Positions 1-5,999 of a stretch of 6,851 bases of DNA are shown here, piece by piece (position 1 is the first letter of the stretch; the number at the start of each line of letters is the position of its first letter). The stretch is from JBBDRX01 sp040905245 (GTDB taxonomy: Bacteria; Bacteroidota; Rhodothermia; Balneolales; Balneolaceae): contig JBBDRX010000057.1 of the NCBI GenBank assembly GCA_040905245.1, positions 1 to 6,851 on the forward strand. The letters run 5' to 3'. The notes under the pieces are model-generated. The model worked only from the letters and a program-made list of their open reading frames with translations, was not told the DNA's origin and did no database searches. The position numbers and the translations under genes were made by a program.

Positions 1-35
1 ATAGCCAGCAACAGATAAAAAACCAGTAGCGTCAT
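1..35 (-). CDS. N-terminal fragment of a membrane protein, possibly CNNM (DUF21)/hemolysin-C family
   Basis: Only the first 11 codons lie in the window, reading MTLLVFYLLLA, which is the start of a hydrophobic membrane segment. The ATG is at 33-35. An in-frame TAA seven codons upstream fixes this as the start unless a non-ATG codon is used. The string resembles the opening of CNNM/DUF21 transporters of the CorC/hemolysin type, which begin with a similar Leu-rich first helix. Eleven residues are too few to be sure, and any membrane protein could begin this way. It lies 69 nt downstream of the broken toxin gene on the same strand. I see no clear promoter or intrinsic terminator in that gap. Confidence 0.45.
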   Translation of the reverse strand, partial: MTLLVFYLLLA

Positions 36-104
36 GCCACGAAGATAGGGGATTTACAGGAAGATTTCTTTTGGGGCTGCAAACTGCCAGCTACAAGTCC
101 CGTT

Positions 105-401
105 CTATTCAATCTCATCAGACAATAATCTTGCACCATGTATGACACTGATTATTTCGATAATATCTACTTCATCCTTGATAAGATAGATAATCCGATA
201 AGGGTGATGAAATACCTCACGCATATCTTTTTTTTCGTACTCAGGCACTGTCCGACCTCTACGAGGGTGATCTGAAATACTGTCAGCTTTCTCAATTATA
301 CTTTATACTGTCCGATAGGCATATAGTGAGGAATCAGATACGATATATTGAAAAATCTGATCGAATTGAACTTCAGCTTTCTTTGTCCAGACTACTTTCA
401 T
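105..401 (-). pseudogene. RelE/ParE-family toxin interrupted by an in-frame stop
   Basis: Reading from the ATG at 401, the frame gives MKVVWTKKAEVQFDQIF and continues to residue 32. It then meets TAA at 303-305, and stays open to a natural TAG at 105-107. The full frame is 98 sense codons plus the internal stop, the usual size for a RelE/ParE toxin. The C-terminal half carries the family core: a DHPRRGR turn, then MREVFHHPYRIIYLI and a closing VIHGARLL strand/turn, which matches the conserved R-x-x-YRIIY and H-x-x-R pattern. In an intact toxin this protein would block translation (RelE) or gyrase (ParE); the sequence does not decide which. One base change (for example CAA, AAA or GAA to TAA) explains the lesion, and no frameshift is needed. 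The peptide made would be 32 residues without the core, so it is probably inactive. A sequencing error or a recoded stop cannot be excluded. The antitoxin gene overlaps the start by 4 nt. Local GC is low (20 of 60 bases in 301-360). Confidence 0.8.
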
Positions 402-586
402 GTAGCCAGTTTGTATCTCTTCTTGATTTCTTCATGAGATACAACACGGCCCTCCTTAGAATCTTGTAAACCCTGTTCGATAGATTGGCGTACATATATT
501 TTATACATCACGTCATCCCAACTGGCATCTTCGGGAAGATCTTTAAGCATGTTCTCGACTTCTTTCCTGAGCTCGACTTTTTCCAT
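398..586 (-). CDS. Small antitoxin of a type II toxin-antitoxin pair
   Basis: A 62-residue acidic protein with an LRKEVENMLKDLPEDASWDD start, a central YVRQSIEQGL helix and a GRVVSHEEIKKRY end. Small proteins with this VRQ-IE-GL-DS-GRVVSHEE layout are commonly found directly upstream of RelE/ParE toxins. Its role would be to bind and neutralise the toxin, and possibly to repress the operon. I see no clear DNA-binding domain in so short a protein. The stop TGA overlaps the toxin ATG (ATGA, 398-401), the usual arrangement for translational coupling in antitoxin-first operons. The start ATG at 584-586 has no Shine-Dalgarno sequence. A Bacteroidota-type -7 element lies about 27 nt upstream. GC is about 40%, below the surface-glycan genes, which suggests horizontal arrival. 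The frame is intact although its toxin partner is broken. Confidence 0.8.
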   Translation of the reverse strand: MEKVELRKEVENMLKDLPEDASWDDVMYKIYVRQSIEQGLQDSKEGRVVSHEEIKKRYKLAT

Positions 587-927
587 AACAGGATCAAGAT
601 TGAATAACGGTTCAAAGATAGTATCGCAAGCATCTTGTTAAAATACAACGTCCGTATAGTACCTCTCACTGCTTGCCTGTTTCATGGGTACAACGATAAT
701 TCGCTTTTCTGCATGACGGGTATAACGTACCTTCATACTATTTCGGCCGGCTTGCGGTCAATGCATCTATACAAGCGTTATGATCCTTTTGTCGCACCTT
801 CCTTACAGGAATTCCAGCCCAACCAGCTAACCATATACAATGAACCCCGGATTCCGACTGAAACAGCAGTAAAACAGAAATATAAATCGTCCCACAGATC
901 TCTTCCGAGACAACAACCACCCGAATT
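587..927. other. Divergent intergenic region between the antitoxin and the beta-barrel gene
   Basis: This 341-nt stretch separates the minus-strand antitoxin from the plus-strand barrel gene. It holds the putative toxin-antitoxin promoter and presumably the promoter and leader of the barrel gene. I found no exact TAnnTTTG on the plus strand; TCCTTTTG near 785-792 is a one-mismatch candidate. No RNA gene, clear repeat or recognisable coding remnant is visible. A TTG-started plus-strand frame (635-931) crosses it but has no protein-like character. Confidence 0.5.
613..620 (-). promoter_or_regulatory. Putative Bacteroidota-type -7 element for the toxin-antitoxin operon
   Basis: On the minus strand the bases read TATCTTTG, an exact match to TAnnTTTG. 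The spacing puts a transcript start roughly 20 nt before the antitoxin ATG. There is no TTG at the ideal -33 distance, only a TTT-rich stretch, so this rests on the -7 element and its position alone. Confidence 0.35.
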
Positions 928-2439
928 ATGAATCGCCTCTTTTTTCTCCTTCTTTTTTTATGGATTCCAACCGGGCTGATCGCCCAAAACGGAACGGTTC
1001 AACCCGAAACCAATTCAGGCGAGGCTAAGCAGCGAGTCATCGATGACCCACCGCCTGCCCTCCGCTACAACTCCCTTTTCGAATGGGAAGAGAAAACCCG
1101 GATGATGATTCTGGACCGGTACCACAATCATGGCGGGCTCTTTTACGACCGGGGATTGTTTCGCTTTACCAATCTGTCGATGACCAAGGAGCACTCCCTG
1201 AATCTGATCACCTACAATTTTACACCGGCAGAGCAGTACGACTGGTACTACCGGGCGGAAAACAGCTTCCGCACCTGGTTTGGCAGCTACAACCTCGGCA
1301 TGTTTCTGCAGGGCGCGCAGATTCGCAACTACGTCACAGTCAGCGACCGCCTCACACTGCCCATTCAGATTACCCGCCGGTTCGACATGCAGGCAGAACG
1401 CGCCCTGATCCAGCTTGGCCTGGACTACCGGATCAACGAAAACCATACAGCCGGGTTCAGCCACACCCTCACCCACCAGAAACCGGATCTGGACGCCACG
1501 ATCTTCTACCGGTACGGACAACCCGATTCCGGATTTGCCGAAGTTTCGGCCAGCGCCCTGGACTGGGCCAACAACGCGGCCTACAACCTGAGCCAGCGAC
1601 GAGGGACGGATGCGCCGGAGTTGCGTAAATACGAATCCGCCCCTTTCTTCTTCCATCTCCGGGCGGGTGGGCCTGTCCCGTTTGTGCAGCGGCTCCGCGG
1701 AGAGCTGGTAGCCGGCCTGCAGACCCCGCTGAACGCGATCTCCGAGCTGGGCCAATCCGGGGGAGAAGAGTTTCGGGACCGGGAGATGGCCCGGTATGCC
1801 GGTGGACTCATCGAGTATGCTGTGACGGACTTTACAATCGGTGCTACGCTGCGGCAGACCTGGGCCCGTTTTCACCGAACCGACGCGGGCGAGCCGGAGG
1901 GGCACCCCACCGACTACGGCAACTACCAGATCCAGACCACCGCCGGGATTTTTGCTTCCACACAGTACGGCCGTTTCTATCTGGACAGCCGGGCTTGGTA
2001 TCATTTCAACAAGGATCACGAGTACGACATCCAGCCCCGTACCTCCCCCTATGTGGACGGCTACACCTATGTTCCCTTCACCTTCCGGGAGAATCGCTGG
2101 CAGTATCAACACCGGATCGGGTACAATCCCGACCGAAGAGGGTTCACCATCTCGGCCGAGTGGAGTGCCGACCACCGGAACTTTCTGGAGGGAGCGTACG
2201 ACTGGGAGGGCGGGACCGTCTATGGATTCGACTACCGGCAGATGTATCCCTACCAGCTCACTACACTAAATACGCGCATCACCCTCATGTGGGGCTTCCG
2301 GTTCAACGAGTTCAGCTCTTTTGTAATGGGTGCCTCCTATGATCTGGACGGCGACCGGACAGGCGGGTTCTACGAAAATGACATCCATCCGCACACTCAC
2401 TTCGATGGCGGATTCGCACGGTTTGTGCTCTACTGGTAG
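928..2439 (+). CDS. Secreted, probable outer-membrane beta-barrel protein of unknown family
   Basis: A 503-residue protein. Residues 1-19 form a signal peptide (MNRLFFLLLFLWIPTGLIA) with Gln at +1, a cleavage context typical of Bacteroidota, so export by Sec is likely. A polar linker with a DDPPPAL segment follows. From about residue 60 on, the chain is a long series of short alternating hydrophobic/polar stretches rich in Tyr, Trp, Phe and Arg (for example YDWYYRAENSFRTWFGSYN), separated by turns with Asp, Gly, Asn and Pro. The last residues, FARFVLYW, end in an aromatic residue, as outer-membrane barrels recognised by the BAM machinery do. I infer an outer-membrane barrel of perhaps 16-18 strands. 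I recognise no specific porin, TonB-dependent receptor or Wzi-like signature, and no TonB box or plug domain. The ATG is preceded by a stop in frame context and has no Shine-Dalgarno sequence. The gene converges on the polysaccharide block across a 47-nt gap (2440-2486) in which I see no clear intrinsic terminator. A role in surface-glycan export or anchoring is possible from position only. Confidence 0.85.
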   Translation: MNRLFFLLLFLWIPTGLIAQNGTVQPETNSGEAKQRVIDDPPPALRYNSLFEWEEKTRMMILDRYHNHGGLFYDRGLFRFTNLSMTKEHSLNLITYNFTPAEQYDWYYRAENSFRTWFGSYNLGMFLQGAQIRNYVTVSDRLTLPIQITRRFDMQAERALIQLGLDYRINENHTAGFSHTLTHQKPDLDATIFYRYGQPDSGFAEVSASALDWANNAAYNLSQRRGTDAPELRKYESAPFFFHLRAGGPVPFVQRLRGELVAGLQTPLNAISELGQSGGEEFRDREMARYAGGLIEYAVTDFTIGATLRQTWARFHRTDAGEPEGHPTDYGNYQIQTTAGIFASTQYGRFYLDSRAWYHFNKDHEYDIQPRTSPYVDGYTYVPFTFRENRWQYQHRIGYNPDRRGFTISAEWSADHRNFLEGAYDWEGGTVYGFDYRQMYPYQLTTLNTRITLMWGFRFNEFSSFVMGASYDLDGDRTGGFYENDIHPHTHFDGGFARFVLYW

Positions 2440-2486
2440 GCAACGGGGCGACATCAGCCGTAATTCACCGGGGCCGGTTGCGGTTG

Positions 2487-4481
2487 TCAGTCACCCACCA
2501 CAATCTCTTCCTGCCTCAGCTGCGTCGCCTTCAGCTCGCCGTTGTACTTGAAGGTGGGGACGAGCTGTTTCAGAAGTACACGGATCTCTTCGATATCCCG
2601 GGCGGTAGCCACCGCAAGAAGCTCGTCCAGCTGCCGGTGGAGTTGTCCATTGTACCAGGAGCGGTTGCAGACGGCTTTGTGTACCTGGGGATGAGCCGTC
2701 GAGGTGTATCCCTCTCCCGCGTTCAGGAGTTCTTCGAACAGCTTCTCACCGGGACGCAGCCCGTTGTAGGTAATTTGAATATCCTGCTCCGGTTCCAGCC
2801 CGTGCAGGCGAATCAGCTGCCGTGCCATATCCACAATTTTGACCGGTTCGCCCATGTCGAGCATAAAGACCTCTCCCCCGTGGCCCATCACACCGGCCTG
2901 GACCACCAGCAGTACCGCTTCGGGAATGGTCATAAAGTAGCGTTTCACCTCCGGATGGGTGATTGTGACTGGCCCGCCGGATTTGATCTGGTCGATAAAG
3001 AGTGGTACTACCGACCCCCGGGAGCCGAGGACATTGCCAAAGCGTACCGACACAAACCGTGTGTCGCACAGGTTGTTCAGGTCCATACAGATCTGCTCGG
3101 AAATCCGTTTGGTCGCTCCCATCACATTGGCCGGATTCACCGCCTTGTCCGAAGAGATAAAAATAAACCGTTCCACATCGTACGAGCAGGCCAGCTTCGC
3201 CAGCAGCCGTGTCCCACCCACATTGACCCGGACCGCCTCCTCGGGATAACGCTCCATCATGGGCACATGCTTGTAGGCCGCCGCGTGGTAGATCATATGG
3301 GGCTGCCACTCTTCAAAGACCCACTCCATCTTGGCCGAATCAGTGATATCTGCCACCAGTACCGTCACCCGGTCGCTGCCGTCCACCTCCTTGAGCTCGT
3401 TCTCCAGATGGAAAAGCTCTGTTTCGTCAATATCCAGCGCGATCACCTGTTCGGGGTCAAATTTGAGCACCTGACGCACCATCTCCCCGCCAATGGTTCC
3501 ACCGGCTCCGGTAATGAGAATGCGTTTTTGGCTCAAATCCTGCTTGATCTTGCTGTAGTCGATTTCGGCCGTTTCCCGACCAAGCACATCCTCGATCCGA
3601 ATATCCCGCACATGTTTAAAACTCACCGCCTGGTCCCCGATCAGCTTGTGAAACGAAGGCAGTACCTTGATCACCTGGTCGGAACGAATCTCCTTGATCC
3701 CGTCAATAATTTCGCGATGAACCAGTTTGGGCATGGACGGAGCGGCAATAACCACTTCTCGAACCCACTGCTGCTGCAGGTAGTCGAACAGAACCTCCCG
3801 GCCGCCCAATACGGGAATGTCGTGAATGGAAGTTCCCCAGATCGACTTGTTGTCGTCAAAAATGGCTTCGATCGAAAGCTCCCACTGGTTGTTCCGCTGG
3901 ATATCCCGCACGATCTGCTCCCCGGCGTTTCCGGCCCCGAAGATGACCATTCCGGTCGAACGCTTCGGCCGCTGGACCACCTCCAGGAGGATTCGCTTGC
4001 TGATGCGAAACGCTCCGATAAACAGCAGAGAGAAGACATAGGTTACCGAGACGAAGACGGGAAAGTAGCTGGTGACTCCGTGAACGAAAAATCCGGCGGC
4101 CAGCGACACCACTGCACCCACAGTCAGCGACTTGGCGATTCGAACCAGTTCGTGCAGGCTCACAAAACGCCAGTTTACATTGTACATGCCTGAGGTTGCA
4201 AGCATACTCACGGAAACGGCGGCGTAGATTCCGAGATCCATGAGCGGGAAGGGAAGCTGCACATCCGGCACCACTACATTGAGGATGGCAAACGAGAGAA
4301 TCCCGGACAGAACAAGCAGGACCAGATCTCCGCAAAAGAAGAAGATCGAACGGGTCGTCCTGTTCTTGATTCGATTAAGCCGGTAAAAAAAACGAATACC
4401 TTTCAACGTTTTGCACGTTTTATGAAACGGAATACAGCCTTCCCCGCCGAAAATAGCATAATCAGCCGGGAAACCCTGCAT
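2487..4481 (-). CDS. Membrane-bound UDP-GlcNAc 4,6-dehydratase, PglF/EpsC/WbpM/FlaA1 type
   Basis: A 664-residue protein from the ATG at 4479-4481. Residues about 45-160 hold four hydrophobic segments that anchor it in the inner membrane. A first Rossmann fold starts at GAGNAG (182-187), the CoA-binding-like domain of long-form members. A second, catalytic SDR fold starts at TGAGGTIG (324-331). The active-site stretch SSDKAVNPANVMGATK places Ser444-Asp445-Lys446, Met454 and Lys458 at the spacing known for PglF and WbpM, where Met replaces the usual SDR Tyr. A late RPGEKLFEELL motif and the VRFGNVLGSRGSV motif are also family hallmarks. By family it should convert UDP-GlcNAc to UDP-2-acetamido-2,6-dideoxy-4-keto-glucose with NAD+ (EC 4.2.1.135 if the PglF type holds). 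The adjacent aminotransferase would take that product. Starts: TTG at 4490 or TTG at 4406 are alternatives. I prefer the ATG because it is about 20 nt below a good promoter, although its first ~30 residues look like an extension compared with relatives. Substrate is inferred, not shown. Confidence 0.93.
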   Translation of the reverse strand: MQGFPADYAIFGGEGCIPFHKTCKTLKGIRFFYRLNRIKNRTTRSIFFFCGDLVLLVLSGILSFAILNVVVPDVQLPFPLMDLGIYAAVSVSMLATSGMYNVNWRFVSLHELVRIAKSLTVGAVVSLAAGFFVHGVTSYFPVFVSVTYVFSLLFIGAFRISKRILLEVVQRPKRSTGMVIFGAGNAGEQIVRDIQRNNQWELSIEAIFDDNKSIWGTSIHDIPVLGGREVLFDYLQQQWVREVVIAAPSMPKLVHREIIDGIKEIRSDQVIKVLPSFHKLIGDQAVSFKHVRDIRIEDVLGRETAEIDYSKIKQDLSQKRILITGAGGTIGGEMVRQVLKFDPEQVIALDIDETELFHLENELKEVDGSDRVTVLVADITDSAKMEWVFEEWQPHMIYHAAAYKHVPMMERYPEEAVRVNVGGTRLLAKLACSYDVERFIFISSDKAVNPANVMGATKRISEQICMDLNNLCDTRFVSVRFGNVLGSRGSVVPLFIDQIKSGGPVTITHPEVKRYFMTIPEAVLLVVQAGVMGHGGEVFMLDMGEPVKIVDMARQLIRLHGLEPEQDIQITYNGLRPGEKLFEELLNAGEGYTSTAHPQVHKAVCNRSWYNGQLHRQLDELLAVATARDIEEIRVLLKQLVPTFKYNGELKATQLRQEEIVVGD

Positions 4482-4508
4482 TTTTCGCAATAATCAACTT
4501 AAAGTAGC

Positions 4509-4541
4509 CAAAATTAACCACTATATAAATAGCTATTCCAA
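4509..4541 (-). promoter_or_regulatory. Bacteroidota-type promoter for the 4,6-dehydratase gene
   Basis: On the minus strand TTG (4539-4541) is followed 22 nt later by TAATTTTG (4509-4516), an exact TAnnTTTG. The Flavobacterium-type consensus allows about 17-23 nt between the two. A transcript would begin near 4502, giving a leader of about 20 nt before the ATG at 4481. It lies in an AT-rich island between two GC-rich genes, which supports a separate promoter for the dehydratase. Confidence 0.55.
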
Positions 4542-4566
4542 TGCCTCTCATTGACGCTCGTAATTT

Positions 4567-4588
4567 CTGTGGGCAGCTACCTACACAG
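4567..4588 (-). other. Small imperfect hairpin after the aminotransferase gene
   Basis: About 20 nt past the aminotransferase stop, minus-strand CTGTG and CACAG can pair, with an inner GG/CC after a two-base bulge. No U-tract follows, so it is not a standard intrinsic terminator. It could weaken read-through or stabilise the mRNA end, or be chance. Confidence 0.2.
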
Positions 4589-4608
4589 CCGGCCACCTGC
4601 TTTCAGCG

Positions 4609-5745
4609 TCACCGGGAAAGAACCGACCGGATGGTCTCTGTAACCCGGTTGCGGTCGTCCGGCGTCATGGCCGACCCCGACGGCAGGCAGAGCCCCTGCG
4701 AGAACAACGCCCCGGACACCCCGTTGGTGTACCGTGGCACATCCCTGTATACGGGCTGCAGGTGCATAGGTTTCCACAAGGGTCGGCTTTCGATGTTTTT
4801 TTCTTCCAGGCCCAACCTCAGATCCTCTCTTGTGACCCCTCCGGCCTGTTTCGGGTCGATCAGAAGGGTGGTGAGCCACCGGTTGGAGCGGGTACCGTCC
4901 GGTTCGTCCGGAAAGGTGATTCCGGGCTGAACCAGAACGTCCCGATAGGCTTCAAAGTGGGCGCGCCGCGCCTTTACCCGCTCTTCCAGCACTTCGAGCT
5001 GCCCCAGGCCGATACCGGCCAAAACATTACTCAACCGGTAGTTGTAGCCGATCTCCCGATGTTCGTAGTGAGCCGCTTGCTCCCGGGCCTGAGAGGCCAA
5101 AAACCGCGCACGGCGGGCGGCCTCCACGTTATTCGTAAGAAGCGCCCCCCCTCCGGAACAGGTGATAATCTTGTTTCCGTTGAAGGAGTAGACCCCCAGA
5201 TCTCCCAACCCGCCGCAGGTCCGGCCGTCGAGGCGGGAACCGACCGCTTCGGCCGCATCCTCCAGCACGGGGATCTCATAATCGTGGGCAATCTCCAGAA
5301 TTTCACCCATCCGGGCCGGCATTCCGTAGAGGTGTACCACAATGACGGCTTTGGGACGGTATCCCTGCCGGATCTGATCTTCGATGGCTTTTTTTAACAG
5401 GCCCGGATCCATATTCCAGCTCTCCGGCTCGCTGTCGACGAGAACCGGTGTGGCCCCGAGATACCGCACCGGGTTCACCGAAGCGGCAAACGTGAAACTT
5501 TGGCAGAGCACCCGGTCCCCCGCCTCCACACCCAGCAGGTCCAGCCCGAGGTGGATCGCCGCGGTTCCGCTGTTGAGTGCCGCGGCTGCCCGGACACCGG
5601 CCAGCCGGGCCAGCTCCTTTTCAAAACGGTCCACATGTTCGCCCACAGGCGCAATCCAGTTGTCGTCGAACGCCTGCCGGATATAAGAGAGCTCTTCCCC
5701 TCCCATGTGGGGTGGGGAAAGGTAGAGCCGGTCGGATTGTGACAT
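4609..5745 (-). CDS. epsN: PLP-dependent sugar aminotransferase, EpsN/PglE type (DegT/DnrJ/EryC1/StrS family)
   Basis: A 378-residue, full-length member of the DegT family. It transfers an amino group from glutamate to the 4-keto carbon of a UDP-2-acetamido-4-keto-6-deoxy sugar, making the UDP-4-amino sugar that leads to N-acetylbacillosamine (EC 2.6.1.34 in PglE). Motifs in order: LYLSPPHM (7-14), NWIAP (29-33), phosphate-binding NSGTAAIHL (58-66), CQSFTFAA (81-88), SEPESWNM (105-112), LEDAAEAVGS with cofactor-binding Asp163, SFNGNKIITCSGGG with the Schiff-base Lys192, FLASQARE (215-222), HYEHREIGYNYRLSN (226-240) and RPLWKPMH (321-328). These match Bacillus EpsN closely, as I remember that protein. 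The ATG at 5743-5745 has no Shine-Dalgarno sequence and lies 8 nt after the glycosyltransferase stop, so the two are probably co-transcribed. The dehydratase that would supply its substrate lies 127 nt downstream. The acetyltransferase partner (PglD/EpsM) is not in the window. The exact amino sugar is inferred. Confidence 0.93.
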   Translation of the reverse strand: MSQSDRLYLSPPHMGGEELSYIRQAFDDNWIAPVGEHVDRFEKELARLAGVRAAAALNSGTAAIHLGLDLLGVEAGDRVLCQSFTFAASVNPVRYLGATPVLVDSEPESWNMDPGLLKKAIEDQIRQGYRPKAVIVVHLYGMPARMGEILEIAHDYEIPVLEDAAEAVGSRLDGRTCGGLGDLGVYSFNGNKIITCSGGGALLTNNVEAARRARFLASQAREQAAHYEHREIGYNYRLSNVLAGIGLGQLEVLEERVKARRAHFEAYRDVLVQPGITFPDEPDGTRSNRWLTTLLIDPKQAGGVTREDLRLGLEEKNIESRPLWKPMHLQPVYRDVPRYTNGVSGALFSQGLCLPSGSAMTPDDRNRVTETIRSVLSR

Positions 5746-5753
5746 AATGATCG

Positions 5754-5999
5754 TTATGATTTTCTTTTCATGGATTGGCCAATCCTGCCGAGCCGATATT
5801 TCTGAGCACTACTTTTTGGCTTCTCCGGTATTGTGTATTCAATGACCCCCTGCTCCAAAGCCGGACGGATGTACTTTTCCTGAAAATGTTTTCGATCTGA
5901 CAAACCAAGTTTCTTTTGCAGTTCCTCTCTCGACATCTCGCCATCAATAGCTTCAACCAGAGATAATACTTGGGGGGTGACATCGACAGAGCCTGATGT
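5754..5999 (-). other. Winged-helix-like C-terminal domain fused to the GT4 gene
   Basis: This part of the glycosyltransferase frame encodes VTPQVLSLVEAIDGEMS, then REELQKKLGLSDRKHF, YIRPALEQGVIEYTIPEKP and QKYRL. This order (TPQV, GEMSREELQ, LGLxDRKHF, PALxxGxIExTIPxKP, QKYRL) is the typical ending of AlbA_2/AAA_4 'RecG-like' transcriptional regulators and Fic-associated proteins, where it forms a winged helix. I know of no GT4 enzyme that normally carries it. GC over 5761-6000 is 109 of 240 bases (45%), against 77 of 120 (64%) for 6061-6180, so its origin appears different. No stop or frameshift separates it from the GT4 part. It may be an evolutionary fragment that simply ends the protein, or a domain with a binding role. 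Confidence 0.75.

Noticed and set aside
66..95. Possible hairpin with GCTG/CAGC pairing after the toxin pseudogene
   Set aside because: The stem is short, contains a bulge and is not followed by a T-run, so it does not support a terminator call.
738..920. Minus-strand 60-codon frame in the intergenic region
   Set aside because: GTG start, no homology I recognise and no ribosome-binding or promoter support; most likely chance.
635..931. 98-codon plus-strand frame ending in a 4-nt overlap with the barrel gene start
   Set aside because: It starts with TTG and has no recognisable motif or protein-like composition. The ATGA overlap alone is weak evidence of translational coupling.
1015..2175. 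Long minus-strand frame (386 codons) opposite the barrel gene
   Set aside because: Its translation has no domain-like pattern, and the plus-strand frame has a signal peptide, barrel pattern and a sensible end. Long antisense frames are common in GC-rich genes.
2440..2486. Possible bidirectional terminator between the convergent genes
   Set aside because: I found only short, imperfect pairing among CAAC/GTTG and GC-rich runs, with no U-tract on either strand.
2478..4193. Long plus-strand frame (571 codons) opposite the dehydratase
   Set aside because: It lies antisense to a gene with unmistakable SDR motifs, and its His/Gln-rich sequence resembles no protein family.
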